From GWE2-51-13 sp041736705 (GTDB lineage: Bacteria > Bacillota_I > Bacilli_A > Erysipelotrichales > Erysipelotrichaceae), in NCBI GenBank assembly GCA_041736705.1, contig JBGSTC010000028.1, positions 20,768 to 84,767 of the forward strand: a stretch of DNA of 64,000 bases, read 5' to 3'. Positions 33,441-42,770 of the stretch are shown here, piece by piece. Each line of letters begins with the position of its first letter. The first letter of the stretch is position 1. The notes below the pieces were generated by a model. It did not search any database. It was not told where the DNA came from and saw only the letters and a list, made by a program, of their open reading frames with translations. A program made the position numbers and the translations under genes.

Positions 33441-35393
33441 ATGAATGATCTGATTTTATGGGCTAGTATCGCAGTGATCGCGCTTTTCGTCCTTTATCTG
33501 TTAATCTTTAAAATCTTCGGTTTACGCGTCATCAATTCCAACGAAGTCGCCGTTGTCGAACAATGGTGGAGTTCCAAGGGATCCTTGAAAGACGCCATCA
33601 TCGCCTTGCACGGGGAAGCCGGTTATTCACCGGATCTGCTGCGTGGCGGGATTCATTTCAAGTCCGTCCTCAAGTATAAAATCCATCGTTATCCTTTGAT
33701 TACCATCCCTCAGGGACAAATCGCCTATATCTTTGCGCGGGACGGCCATCCGCTGTCACCGACCCAGACTTTAGGTAAACTAATCCCCGAAGCCAACAAT
33801 TTCCAGGATGTCCGCGGATTCTTAACCAACGGCGGACAAAGAGGTCCGCAACGCGGGATCATCCGTGAAGGGACCTATGCGATCAACTTGGCGCAATTCA
33901 TCGTCATCACACCCAACGACATCAAGATGATTTCCACCGGCAACCGGTCGGAACGCAATGAAATGGTGTCGATGCAACAGACCTTGGCGGCGCGCAAAGC
34001 GTTCCAACCGGTCATCATCATGGGGAATACGGACAATACTTCCGATTTGATGGGGATCGTGACCGTCCATGACGGGTCACCCTTGGACGAAGGCGAAATC
34101 ATCGCCCCTTCCGTCGGTGAAGGACACGCCAGCTATCAAGATCCGGAAGCGTTCTTGAAACTCGGAGGAAGACGCGGTAAGCAACTTCAAGTCTTGACCG
34201 ACGGCACCTACTACATCAACCGTCTCTTCGCGACGGTCGAATTCCGTCCCAAGACGGTCGTTCCCATCGGTTATGTCGGCATCGTCGTTTCCTTCTACGG
34301 AACCGAAGGCGTCGATACCACGGGTGCGGACTACCACCATGGCGAATTGGTCGCGCAAGGGTCCAAAGGGGTCCTTGAGAAACCGTTGATGCCGGGTAAA
34401 TACGCGTTCAACACGGATGCCGGGAAAGTCGTTCTGGTCCCGACCACCAACATCATCCTGAAGTGGAACAAAGCCGAAACCGGCGACCACAAGTACGACG
34501 AAAACCTGACCGAAGTCGACATCATCACCAAGGACGCCTTCGAACCGGCTCTGCCGTTGTCGGTCGTCATGCATATCGACTACAAACAGGCGCCGTGGGT
34601 CATCCAACGTTTCGGTGACATCAACATGCTGGTCAACCAGTCGCTGGACCCCTTGGTCAGCGCCTACTTCAAAGACGTCGCCCAGACCAAGACCTTGATC
34701 GAACTGATCCAGGAACGTTCCGAAATCCGTGAACGCGCGGTCATGGAAATGCGTGCGAAATTCGCCAAGTACAACCTCCAACTGGAAGAAGTCTTGATCG
34801 GTACGCCGCGCTCCCCGGTCGCCGATGTCCAGATCGAAAACATCCTGACCCAGCTTCGTGAACGTCAGATCGCGGAAGAAAAGAAAGTCACCTACGGAAA
34901 GCAACAGGAAGCCGCCGAACGCGAAAAGAGTTTGCGTGAAGCCCAAGCCGTCGCTGAACAACAAGGTACGCTGACACGTTCCAAGATCCAGATCGAAGTC
35001 GAACACAATACCGGTGCCGCCGCCGCGGCACGTGCCGAACAAGAAGCGAACCAAATCGTTGCGTTGGCGAAAGCGAATGCGACCAGGGTACGCGTCGAAG
35101 GGGAAGCGGAAGCTTCCAAGGAATCCAACATCGGGTTGGCGAAAGCGCAAGCGATCGATGCCCAGGTCAAGGCGTATGGCGGAGCGGAATACCGCGTCAT
35201 CAACGAAATCGCGGATAAACTCGCCGATGCCATCAGCAACGCGACCGTGGACGTCGTCCCCAAGACCATCGTGAATTTCGGCGAGGCACAGGGAAACGAC
35301 AATTCGATCGTCTCTTCCTTGATGAAACTGCTGACGCTTGAAAAACTAGGGGTCAAAGTACCCGGTGTCGAAGAAGTAACCCCGAAGGAGTAA
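33441..35393 (+). CDS. SPFH-domain (flotillin/stomatin-like) membrane protein
   Basis: 650 residues, longer than typical flotillins. ATG with GGAGG upstream. One N-terminal membrane helix (about 6-27) is followed by a long region containing the SPFH fold (about 30-460; 'INSNEVAVVEQWWSS', 'IPQGQIAYIFARDG', and 'LPLSVVMHIDYKQAPWVIQRFG'). A coiled-coil tail rich in Ala, Glu and Gln follows (about 480-620; 'REAQAVAEQQGT', 'AARAEQEANQIVALAKA', 'KESNIGLAKAQAID'). Such proteins form oligomeric membrane scaffolds. It starts 105 bp after the giant surface gene from its own promoter and is followed 2 bp later by a LapA-like gene. Confidence 0.85.
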   Translation: MNDLILWASIAVIALFVLYLLIFKIFGLRVINSNEVAVVEQWWSSKGSLKDAIIALHGEAGYSPDLLRGGIHFKSVLKYKIHRYPLITIPQGQIAYIFARDGHPLSPTQTLGKLIPEANNFQDVRGFLTNGGQRGPQRGIIREGTYAINLAQFIVITPNDIKMISTGNRSERNEMVSMQQTLAARKAFQPVIIMGNTDNTSDLMGIVTVHDGSPLDEGEIIAPSVGEGHASYQDPEAFLKLGGRRGKQLQVLTDGTYYINRLFATVEFRPKTVVPIGYVGIVVSFYGTEGVDTTGADYHHGELVAQGSKGVLEKPLMPGKYAFNTDAGKVVLVPTTNIILKWNKAETGDHKYDENLTEVDIITKDAFEPALPLSVVMHIDYKQAPWVIQRFGDINMLVNQSLDPLVSAYFKDVAQTKTLIELIQERSEIRERAVMEMRAKFAKYNLQLEEVLIGTPRSPVADVQIENILTQLRERQIAEEKKVTYGKQQEAAEREKSLREAQAVAEQQGTLTRSKIQIEVEHNTGAAAAARAEQEANQIVALAKANATRVRVEGEAEASKESNIGLAKAQAIDAQVKAYGGAEYRVINEIADKLADAISNATVDVVPKTIVNFGEAQGNDNSIVSSLMKLLTLEKLGVKVPGVEEVTPKE

Positions 35394-35395
35394 AC

Positions 35396-35770
35396 ATGCA
35401 GCAAATCCGTTTTATCGTATTCATCGCGCTGGCGATTTTGGTTTCCTTGTTCGCGGTGTTGAACGCCGAAGCGATGACGATCAATTTGATGTTCGCGCGC
35501 TATGAAGTCTCGGCGTCGATCATCATCCTGATCTCCGTCATGTTGGGATCCATCCTGACGGTCCTCTTCGGATTATCGACGCGGGTAAAGATCCATTTCC
35601 GCCAACGTGAAACCCGCAAACAGATGGATGCGATGCAGAAGCAACTCGACCTCACCGCCAAGACGCTGGAAACGGTGAAACTCAGCGAAGCGGGTTGGAA
35701 AGCGAAGTATGAAGAAGCCGTGAAGAAAGCGGACCAACCGATCATCGATCCGACAAAGAACCAGGGGTAA
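35396..35770 (+). CDS. LapA-domain small membrane protein
   Basis: 124 residues. Two membrane helices (about 5-22 and 40-62) flank NAEAMTINLMFARYEV, the hallmark of the LapA (DUF1049) family. A cytoplasmic coiled-coil tail follows (RETRKQMDAMQKQLDL...). In Gram-negatives LapA assists LPS assembly control; in Gram-positives its role is unknown. It is co-transcribed with the SPFH gene and may be a partner of that scaffold. Confidence 0.83.
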   Translation: MQQIRFIVFIALAILVSLFAVLNAEAMTINLMFARYEVSASIIILISVMLGSILTVLFGLSTRVKIHFRQRETRKQMDAMQKQLDLTAKTLETVKLSEAGWKAKYEEAVKKADQPIIDPTKNQG

Positions 35771-35784
35771 CCCGGTTCTTTTTT
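35756..35784 (+). terminator. Terminator after the lapA-like gene
   Basis: AAGAACC (35756-35762) / GGTTCTT (35774-35780) with inner GGG/CCC pairs and T-run; it overlaps the end of the coding sequence. Confidence 0.8.
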
Positions 35785-35838
35785 CTTGGATTTATGGGAT
35801 TCGATTGAATCACGGTTGTTTCATGGAAGAAATCTAGA

Positions 35839-35844
35839 TACAAT
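35839..35844 (+). promoter_or_regulatory. -10 element of the nucleotidyltransferase gene
   Basis: TACAAT with a weak -35 (TTGTTT, 35816-35821) at 17 bp. Confidence 0.35.
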
Positions 35845-35868
35845 GAAAGCAAGAAGCGAGGATACCTT

Positions 35869-36777
35869 ATGCACGAACCAAGTCTAGTCATCTTAGCCGC
35901 CGGGATGGGAAGCCGTTATGGCGGATTGAAACAAATCGACACCGTCGGATCCAACGGGGAAAGCATCATCGATTTTTCGATCTACGATGCGATCATCGCC
36001 GGGTTCAAGAAAGTCTACCTGATTATCCGACGCGAACACGAAGAAGCGTTTAAGAAGGCGCTAACCGATAAAATCACCCGATTCATCCAGGTCGAATTCG
36101 TGTTCCAAGATTTAAGCGACCTTCCTGAGGGATATACGGTACCGGAAGGACGGGAAAAACCTTGGGGGACGACCCATGCCTTATTGGCGTGCCGCAATCA
36201 AGTAAAAGAACCTTTCGCCATCATCAACGCGGACGATTATTATGGAAGGGATGCGTTTGAAAAGATCTATAACTTCCTTAAAAACGAAGTGAAGGACGAC
36301 GCCTATGGGATGGTTGGCTACAAGTTGAACAACACTTTGACCGACGCCGGGACGGTTTCCAGGGGTGTATGCGAGGTTGTCGACGGAGAGTTGAAAGAAG
36401 TGGTCGAACGCTTGAAAATCGCACGCAAAGACGGCGGTGCGGCGTATACCGAAGATGGCGAGAACTGGACGAAACTTGCGGACGATTCGCTGGTTTCGAT
36501 GAACTACTGGGGCTTCACCCCGAAAGTCTTCGAGACCGCACGACGTCGTTTCGATCTTTTCCTCAACAGATCGCTTGCCGGTAATCCGATGAAGTGCGAA
36601 CATGTCCTTCCGACGATGATCGGGGAATGCCTGGAAGAAGGAAGCTTGACCGTGAAAGTATTGTCCTCCGCCGAACGTTGGTTCGGAGTGACTTACCGCG
36701 AAGACAAACCCGAAGTCGTCGCGATGTTGGCGAAGATGAAAGAAGACGGGAAATATCCCTTCGATCTCTGGAAATAA
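35869..36777 (+). CDS. Sugar-phosphate nucleotidyltransferase family protein
   Basis: 302 residues. The N-terminal nucleotide-binding motif LAAGMGSRYGGLKQ (about residues 9-22) and a metal-binding NADDYYG (about 122-128) define a GT-A-fold NTP transferase. The insert 'GVCEVVDGELKEVVERLKI' and the C-terminal 'SSAERWFGVTYREDKPEV' match a subgroup annotated only as nucleotidyltransferase in Bacillota. The activated sugar or alcohol cannot be read from the sequence. Single gene with its own promoter and a bidirectional terminator. Confidence 0.82.
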   Translation: MHEPSLVILAAGMGSRYGGLKQIDTVGSNGESIIDFSIYDAIIAGFKKVYLIIRREHEEAFKKALTDKITRFIQVEFVFQDLSDLPEGYTVPEGREKPWGTTHALLACRNQVKEPFAIINADDYYGRDAFEKIYNFLKNEVKDDAYGMVGYKLNNTLTDAGTVSRGVCEVVDGELKEVVERLKIARKDGGAAYTEDGENWTKLADDSLVSMNYWGFTPKVFETARRRFDLFLNRSLAGNPMKCEHVLPTMIGECLEEGSLTVKVLSSAERWFGVTYREDKPEVVAMLAKMKEDGKYPFDLWK

Positions 36778-36804
36778 GAAAACAGGCGTACGCCTGTTTT
36801 CTCT
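36777..36804. terminator. Bidirectional terminator
   Basis: A 26-bp palindrome (36777-36802) with arms beginning AGAAAACAGGCG sits between two converging genes, and T-runs flank it on both strands. Confidence 0.75.
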
Positions 36805-36807
36805 TGT

Positions 36808-37956
36808 TTAGTTGAAGATTTTGGAGAGGAGTTCGGCGGAGATCACAAACGTTCCGACCGTGGCGAAGAGGTTCGCGAAGACCACCACCATCAAGATCCG
36901 CAAGACACGGTTCTTCCAGAACCCTTTGAGGGAGGAGGCATCGGTGTTGATCCTCAGGAAATCCTCGACCTTGGGTTTATGGACCCAGGCTTCCATCAAT
37001 CCCGCGAACCATCCGGTGGCCAGAAACGGACTCAATGCGCCAAGGGGCGCCATGACGAAGGCGGTCAGGATACTGAAGGGATGACCCAGGGCGACCATCG
37101 TACCCAAGGCGGCGAAGGTTCCGTTGATCAAGACGAAGCGGAGGATCGTATCCATCGCCAGCGAAGGGACTTTCCATACCGCCGCGACCAAGAGGACGAC
37201 AAGCAAGCCGGGGACGATGTATTGGCTAAGTTTCGATAGGTTCGACTTCTTCGGAAGTTCAAGCAAAGGTTGCAGTTCATAATCGTTGTGGATGTTCTTC
37301 AGGATCCCTTGGACATGGGCGGCCCCGACCACCGCGACGATTTTCTTGCGTCGGCTGTGTTTGAGAGAATAGGCCATCACGCGGTCGCGTTCATACACCA
37401 AGGTTTCGACGATACTTGGGAACTTACCCGAGAATTCGCTCATCATCGACGTAATCAAATCCCCTTGTTTCAGGTTCTCGATCTCGGCTTCCGAGATCTT
37501 TTCCGTATCGAAGGCGGAACCGATCAGAGCGACCAACAGGTTCCATTTATCCAACCAACGCATCGAGCGCCAGATACGCAGAAACGTGGTCTGAATGTCC
37601 CGGTCGATGCATTCCACTTTGAGATTCAACTCCGTGGCGAGCTGGATCGCGGTCCGCATCTCTTCGCCGACCCGCACATCCATCTGTTTCGCTAAACGGT
37701 CCTGATAGGAAGACAAGACGATGTTGGCTAGCAGGAAACCGACTTTCTTCTGTTTGATGATCTGCGTGATATCCATCTTCTCCCAGCTTTTCCCGTCGGT
37801 GAGCGCTTGATATCTGCCTTTGTCCAACTCGATCGCGATGGCGTCCGGTTGGACTTCCTCGACGACCCGACGGACTTCATCCGCGCTTTCCTGCGAGACA
37901 TGGGCGGTTCCGATCAAGTAGATTTCTTTGTTTTCTAGTACGATATGTTCGATCAT
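36808..37956 (-). CDS. TraB/PrgY family membrane protein
   Basis: 382 residues. The N-terminal TraB domain (about 1-235) carries the motif IGTAHVSQESADEV near residue 15, then AIELDKGRYQAL, and a second conserved VVGAAHVQGI (about 208-217). The C-terminal third has about four membrane helices (about 245-375). PrgY of enterococcal pheromone plasmids reduces pheromone activity; chromosomal homologues are widespread but their role is unclear, and a peptidase activity has been proposed. Monocistronic, with a promoter at the right. Confidence 0.87.
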   Translation of the reverse strand: MIEHIVLENKEIYLIGTAHVSQESADEVRRVVEEVQPDAIAIELDKGRYQALTDGKSWEKMDITQIIKQKKVGFLLANIVLSSYQDRLAKQMDVRVGEEMRTAIQLATELNLKVECIDRDIQTTFLRIWRSMRWLDKWNLLVALIGSAFDTEKISEAEIENLKQGDLITSMMSEFSGKFPSIVETLVYERDRVMAYSLKHSRRKKIVAVVGAAHVQGILKNIHNDYELQPLLELPKKSNLSKLSQYIVPGLLVVLLVAAVWKVPSLAMDTILRFVLINGTFAALGTMVALGHPFSILTAFVMAPLGALSPFLATGWFAGLMEAWVHKPKVEDFLRINTDASSLKGFWKNRVLRILMVVVFANLFATVGTFVISAELLSKIFN

Positions 37957-37977
37957 AGCGACCTGCTTTCTTTCATC

Positions 37978-38006
37978 ATTATAGTGAAAGTGAAAACGAA
38001 GTGCAA
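37978..38006 (-). promoter_or_regulatory. Promoter of the TraB-like gene
   Basis: Minus strand: TTGCAC (38001-38006) and TATAAT (37978-37983) with a 17-bp spacer. Confidence 0.55.
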
Positions 38007-38066
38007 ATGATTCTCGCCGCGTGCAAAATCCGGTGTTTCATGATACCCTAACAACAGGTGAAAAAC

Positions 38067-38795
38067 ATGAAAAGAAAACGTCCCCGCATCGCATTTTATA
38101 CAACGTTGATCGTCATTTTGATTTTCTCGACCGTGATCTATCTTGGCCGCTCCTATAAGCCTAGCCAGGAGGCGTTGGATGTCTATGACGCCACCGACGT
38201 CGTGATCGAAGAGAATTCGAAAGAAATCCAGGTTTCATCGAAATCCGAAGGAAGCGGGTTGGGGTTCTTGATTTATCCCGGTGGTTTGGTCGAACCCGAA
38301 TCCTATCTTCCCTTGGCGCGTGAAACCGCGCTACGTTTCGACAGTACGGTCGTCATCGTGAAGTTCCCGTTGAATTTCGCGTTTTTGGATTGGAAAAGCG
38401 GCATCCGCGTCATGGATAAACTCGAGATCGACCAATGGGTCCTGATCGGGCATTCGTTGGGCGGTGCGTTCGGGTCGAAGTTGGCGCCGATCGATCCGCG
38501 GATCATCGGGACGGTGTATCTGGCGTCCTATCCGGCGGATGATCTGTCGGATGAGACCTATCCTTCCTTGAGTTTGAACGCACAGTTGGACGCGGTCATG
38601 ACGGAGGCGGATTTCGCCAAGAACCGCAAGAAATTCCCCGAAAATACCGAGTTCTATGTAATCGGAGGCGCCAACCATTCCCAGTTTGGAAGCTATGGCT
38701 TGATGCGCGACGACTCGGTCGCATCGATCACGCCGACGAAGCAACGTGAAATCATTCTCGATTTCATCGCGGACTGGCTAAGTTCCCTGCGCTAG
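38067..38795 (+). CDS. Membrane-anchored alpha/beta hydrolase
   Basis: 242 residues. A GTG at 38058 lies within the AGGTG ribosome site, so the ATG at 38067 is chosen. A single N-terminal membrane helix (about 7-25) precedes an alpha/beta hydrolase domain of the Abhydrolase_5 type, with the nucleophile elbow GHSLGG (about residues 129-134), 'GFLIYPGGLVEP' as oxyanion region and a C-terminal GGANHSQFG carrying the catalytic His. The domain should face outside. Substrate unknown. Confidence 0.83.
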   Translation: MKRKRPRIAFYTTLIVILIFSTVIYLGRSYKPSQEALDVYDATDVVIEENSKEIQVSSKSEGSGLGFLIYPGGLVEPESYLPLARETALRFDSTVVIVKFPLNFAFLDWKSGIRVMDKLEIDQWVLIGHSLGGAFGSKLAPIDPRIIGTVYLASYPADDLSDETYPSLSLNAQLDAVMTEADFAKNRKKFPENTEFYVIGGANHSQFGSYGLMRDDSVASITPTKQREIILDFIADWLSSLR

Positions 38796-38815
38796 GGTTT
38801 TAAAAAAAGAAAATA

Positions 38816-38824
38816 TGTTATAAT
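38816..38824 (+). promoter_or_regulatory. Extended -10 element of the cdaA operon
   Basis: TGT plus TATAAT (38819-38824), 24 bases before the cdaA start; no clear -35. Confidence 0.5.
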
Positions 38825-38847
38825 AAAACAGCCAAGGAGGACGCCAC

Positions 38848-40035
38848 ATGCTGAATTATCAAACCATACAAACGATAATTACCTTGCTTAGGATGTTTTT
38901 CGACATCCTGATCATGTGGATTTTGCTTTACTATACGATAAAACTCGTACGGAATAATTCGCGGACGACGCAGATTTTCAAAGGGATCTTCCTGATTCTG
39001 CTGGTCCGCGCTTTTGCGAATTTTTTCGGTTTACAGACGGTCGCTTGGGTGGCGGACATCTTTGTCACCTGGGGGTTTCTGGCGGTCATCATCATCTTCC
39101 AGCCTGAAATCCGCGGATTACTGGAGAAACTCGGGAAGACAAGCATCTTCTCCCGCATATCCACCTTGTCCGGCAACGAACGTGTGAAACTGGTCGAAGA
39201 GATCGAAAAATCCATCGACCAAATGTCCGCAAGCCAGACCGGTGCGCTGATCACCCTTGAACAGGGACATTCCCTGAACGATTTCGTACATACCGGGACG
39301 ATCTTGAATTCGATCGTCACCTCCGAACTTTTAACCTCGATTTTCGTGACGTCGACCCCTTTGCATGACGGCGCCGTCATCATCCAAGGGGACCGCATCG
39401 CCTGCGCTTCGGCATATTTCCCGCCGACTTCCCTGGATTTACCGACCCGCTACGGGGCGCGTCATCGCGCCGCGATCGGCATCAGCGAAATCACCGATTC
39501 GATCACGATCGTCGTAAGCGAACAAACCGGACGCGTCAGCGTCGCGGTGGACGGGAAGTTGATGACCATGACGAAGGAAAGTTTGCATGAATTCCTTGAA
39601 AAGCATATCCTGCATTCCGAGAAGGAACTGAATCCGATCCGCAAGAAGGCGGAAGTCCCCGTGATCAAACTCGATGATGCGGGACAAACGATCGACGGGA
39701 TTGCTTTGGCGAAAGAGCCGAAGAAGACAAGCCGCTTGGCAGAGTTGTTTAAGTTGGAATCCAAGCCTCTCAGACGAAAGAAACCGAATGTCGTTGAAAT
39801 CAAAGAAGAGGTCAAGGAAGAAAGTAAAGAAGTCGTAAGCGACCAGGAACATCTGCTCGATGAACTCTTGGCGGATGCGACCCGGGTCCATGATCAACAA
39901 GACGAGAAGATCAAAGCCGAGGAAATCGTCGAAGTGGTCCGGGAAAAGAAGACAAAGAAAAAAGTCCAGACCGAGACGTTGGATCTTGAGGATAAGGGAA
40001 CACTTTCCGACAGTGATAAGGGAGGTGAAGCCTAA
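38848..40035 (+). CDS. cdaA: Diadenylate cyclase CdaA with long charged C-terminal extension
   Basis: 395 residues; typical CdaA is about 270-280. It makes c-di-AMP from two ATP. Three membrane helices at the N-terminus (about 12-90) precede the DAC domain with HDGAVII (about residue 172) and GARHRAAIG (about 202-210), both intact. From about residue 265 a tail of some 130 residues rich in Lys, Glu and Asp follows ('EEVKEESKEVV', 'REKKTKKKVQTE'), with no recognised domain. AAGGAGG precedes the ATG. The order cdaA-cdaR-glmM is the conserved Bacillota arrangement. Confidence 0.95.
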   Translation: MLNYQTIQTIITLLRMFFDILIMWILLYYTIKLVRNNSRTTQIFKGIFLILLVRAFANFFGLQTVAWVADIFVTWGFLAVIIIFQPEIRGLLEKLGKTSIFSRISTLSGNERVKLVEEIEKSIDQMSASQTGALITLEQGHSLNDFVHTGTILNSIVTSELLTSIFVTSTPLHDGAVIIQGDRIACASAYFPPTSLDLPTRYGARHRAAIGISEITDSITIVVSEQTGRVSVAVDGKLMTMTKESLHEFLEKHILHSEKELNPIRKKAEVPVIKLDDAGQTIDGIALAKEPKKTSRLAELFKLESKPLRRKKPNVVEIKEEVKEESKEVVSDQEHLLDELLADATRVHDQQDEKIKAEEIVEVVREKKTKKKVQTETLDLEDKGTLSDSDKGGEA

Positions 40036-41402
40036 TGGCAAGACAAAGAGTGCAAAAGCAGAGTAAACCGCAGGAAGATAAACTGGAGTTGGCGAAAGCC
40101 ATCGCTTCACAGAGCCAGCGTGTCGCACGAACGTATGAAAACATCGAAAACACCGTCATCCGGATCATCCGTTGGTTCAGTACGGCCTTCGACAAGGTAT
40201 TGTTTAACCGATTCAGTAAATCCGTCGCCTTGATTTTGGCGATCTTCATGTATGTTTTCATCAACTATAATCTCGGGGAACTCTTCTTCGAATCGCAGAT
40301 CACGGCCGGCGGGAAGATCGACAACATCCCCGTGACCGTCATCGCCAACGACGAGGTTTATGAAATCTCCGGGCTACCGACCCAGGTCAACGCGTTGTTG
40401 GTCGGGGAGTATGCGGACATCCAGTTGGTCACCAATCAAAAAGCCTATTCCGTCGTCGCCGATCTGACCGGTTTGGTCGAAGGCACCCACGAAGTCAACC
40501 TGAGTGCGAAGGATTTCTCTTCGCGCGTCGATGTCGTGCTGCAACCTTCCACCGCCGTCGTCACCATCAAAAAGAAGATCTCCCAACAGTTCAACGTCGG
40601 ATACGATTTCGTGAACACCGACAAAATGAACCAGGAATTCGAACTCGGCATCCCGACCTTCGAGACCACCGAAGTCATCATCCGCGCTTCCCAGTCGACC
40701 ATCGAGAAGATCGGGAACGTCAAGGCCTTGATCGACGTCACCGGCGTCGACACAAGTTTCAGCCAGGATGCGATCTTGGTCGCCTATGACCAACAAGGGA
40801 ACCGTATGGATGTGGATATCATCCCGTCATCCATCTACGCTTCGGTCGTCGTCACCAACCCCAACAAGTCCGTTTCGGTCGTCATCATCCCGCAAGGGGA
40901 AATCCCCAACGGCAAAGCCATCGAGTCGATCGCGTTGGACCAACAGGCGGTGACGCTCTATGCTTCCGAATCGATCCTGCAAACGATCGATTCCATCCAG
41001 ATCCCCATCAATGTGACCACGCTGACCTCCGATACGGTGCAAGTGGCGGAAATCAACCTGCCCAGCGGTGTCCGTAAATCCAGCGTCACGCGCGTCAGCA
41101 TGAACATCAAGCTCGGCGATGCGGTGACCCGTACGATCGAGAATCTTCCGATCGACTACCGCAACAACGTGAACGGTTACCAATTCACCCTGGCGAACCC
41201 GTTGGAAGCCTACGCCAACGTCGATCTCTTCGGGACGCAATCCAATGTGGATTCCATCACCGCGGACGATATTTCCATCTACATCGACATGAAGGACGTA
41301 GGGTTGGGTGAACAAACCGTGACGCTCTACATCGTCGGAACCAACAATCTTGTACGCTATACGATTCAAAAACAAACGATCGACATCATCGTCACTAAAT
41401 AG
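40035..41402 (+). CDS. cdaR: YbbR-domain regulator of CdaA
   Basis: 455 residues. The ATG overlaps the cdaA stop (TAATG), with GGAGG before it. A cytoplasmic N-terminus of about 60 residues and one membrane helix (about 62-80) are followed by a series of YbbR domains outside the membrane; 'DNIPVTVIANDEVYEISGLP', 'VQVAEINLPSG' and 'ENLPIDYRN' are typical strand motifs. In B. subtilis and Listeria, CdaR modulates CdaA; the same is expected here. Confidence 0.92.
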   Translation: MARQRVQKQSKPQEDKLELAKAIASQSQRVARTYENIENTVIRIIRWFSTAFDKVLFNRFSKSVALILAIFMYVFINYNLGELFFESQITAGGKIDNIPVTVIANDEVYEISGLPTQVNALLVGEYADIQLVTNQKAYSVVADLTGLVEGTHEVNLSAKDFSSRVDVVLQPSTAVVTIKKKISQQFNVGYDFVNTDKMNQEFELGIPTFETTEVIIRASQSTIEKIGNVKALIDVTGVDTSFSQDAILVAYDQQGNRMDVDIIPSSIYASVVVTNPNKSVSVVIIPQGEIPNGKAIESIALDQQAVTLYASESILQTIDSIQIPINVTTLTSDTVQVAEINLPSGVRKSSVTRVSMNIKLGDAVTRTIENLPIDYRNNVNGYQFTLANPLEAYANVDLFGTQSNVDSITADDISIYIDMKDVGLGEQTVTLYIVGTNNLVRYTIQKQTIDIIVTK

Positions 41403-41410
41403 GGGGAACC

Positions 41411-42745
41411 ATGGGTAAATATTTCGGTACGGACGGGATCCGCGGAAAAGCGAATGAAACACTGCGCGTCGAAACGGCGTTCGCGGTCGGACGCTATCTC
41501 GGATATGCGTTCTCAAAAGAGAAACACGGCAAGATTCTGATCGGGATGGACACGCGTCTTTCCTCGAGCATGTTTGAAGCGGCGTTGGCGGCCGGTGCGA
41601 GCGCATCGGGTGCGGATGTCTATTGCCTTAAGGTCGTTCCGACCCCGGCGGTCGCCTATCTCACCGGCTTGGACGACTTCGACTGCGGGGTCATGATTTC
41701 CGCCAGCCACAACCCGTTCTATGACAACGGCATCAAGGTGTTCAATCACCAAGGGGTCAAGATCAGCAACGCTCTGGAAGCGGAGATCGAAGCCTTCATC
41801 GACCACAAGGTCGACATTCCTTATGCGGAGGATGAGAAGATCGGACGGGTGTTCGATTATCGCGAAGGGCTCAAACGCTATACGGACCATCTCAAATCGT
41901 TGTTTACCATGGACTTGAGCGAGATGACCCTCGCCTTGGATACGGCCAACGGGTCGGCGACGACGAGCGCCTACGACGTTTTGACTTCCTTCGGTGCAAA
42001 TTGCATTCTCATCCATAACCAACCCGACGGCGTCAACATCAACACCCACTGCGGATCCACCCACCCCCAATCGCTCCAAGCCTTGGTGAAGGGCGTAAAA
42101 GCGAACTTAGGATTGGCGTTCGACGGCGATGCGGATCGTTTGATCGCGGTCGACGAAGAAGGGAACCTGGTGGACGGGGATAAGATCATCTACGCCTGCG
42201 GCGTCCATATGAAGGAACAAGGACTCTTGGTCAAAAACAAAGTCGTGACTACCGTCATGGCGAACCTCGGGTGCTATAAGGCGCTGGAGCGCGCCGGGAT
42301 CGACTATGAACAGACCCAGGTCGGCGACAAGTACGTTTATGAATGTATGGTGCAAAACGACTATCAGTTGGGCGGCGAACAATCCGGCCACATCATCTTC
42401 AAGCAACACGCCACCACCGGGGACGGTCTACTGACGGCGTTGAAGCTTCTGGAAGTCATGAGCGCGAAGAAACAAACGATCTCTAAGATCACCGAAGACC
42501 TGTACATTTATCCGCAACTCCTTAAAAACGTGAGAGTGAAGGATAAGCAGAAAGCTCTGCACGACCAAGACTTACTGGAAATGACGAAGAAGATCCAGGA
42601 AGAACTCGGGGATGAAGGCAGAATCCTGGTTCGACCCTCCGGGACCGAACCGCTGGTACGCGTCATGGTCGAAGCCAAAACCGACGAACTTTGTGTGAAA
42701 TATGTCGGACAATGCGTCGAGTTGATTCAAAACAAAGGAATCTAA
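41411..42745 (+). CDS. glmM: Phosphoglucosamine mutase
   Basis: 444 residues, standard length. Converts glucosamine-6-phosphate to glucosamine-1-phosphate for UDP-GlcNAc and cell-wall synthesis. It begins GKYFGTDGIRGKAN, with the phosphoserine loop ISASHNP near residue 100, the Mg-binding DGDADR near 238, the sugar-binding GGEQSGH and the C-terminal phosphate loop RPSGTEPLVRV. It is known to interact with and inhibit CdaA in other Bacillota, which explains the conserved operon. Confidence 0.97.
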   Translation: MGKYFGTDGIRGKANETLRVETAFAVGRYLGYAFSKEKHGKILIGMDTRLSSSMFEAALAAGASASGADVYCLKVVPTPAVAYLTGLDDFDCGVMISASHNPFYDNGIKVFNHQGVKISNALEAEIEAFIDHKVDIPYAEDEKIGRVFDYREGLKRYTDHLKSLFTMDLSEMTLALDTANGSATTSAYDVLTSFGANCILIHNQPDGVNINTHCGSTHPQSLQALVKGVKANLGLAFDGDADRLIAVDEEGNLVDGDKIIYACGVHMKEQGLLVKNKVVTTVMANLGCYKALERAGIDYEQTQVGDKYVYECMVQNDYQLGGEQSGHIIFKQHATTGDGLLTALKLLEVMSAKKQTISKITEDLYIYPQLLKNVRVKDKQKALHDQDLLEMTKKIQEELGDEGRILVRPSGTEPLVRVMVEAKTDELCVKYVGQCVELIQNKGI

Positions 42746-42770
42746 AAACAGTTCTCGCGAACTGTTTTTT
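42744..42770. terminator. Bidirectional terminator after glmM
   Basis: 11-bp arms AAAAACAGTTC (42744-42754) / GAACTGTTTTT (42759-42769) with TCGC loop; both flanks have A/T runs. Confidence 0.85.

Noticed and set aside
34077..35150. 357-residue minus-strand open frame opposite the SPFH gene
   Set aside because: Antisense shadow with Phe/Gly/Asp bias produced by the codon pattern of the real gene.
40827..41606. 259-residue minus-strand open frame opposite cdaR and glmM
   Set aside because: Crosses the boundary of two convincing genes on the other strand and has no recognisable domain.
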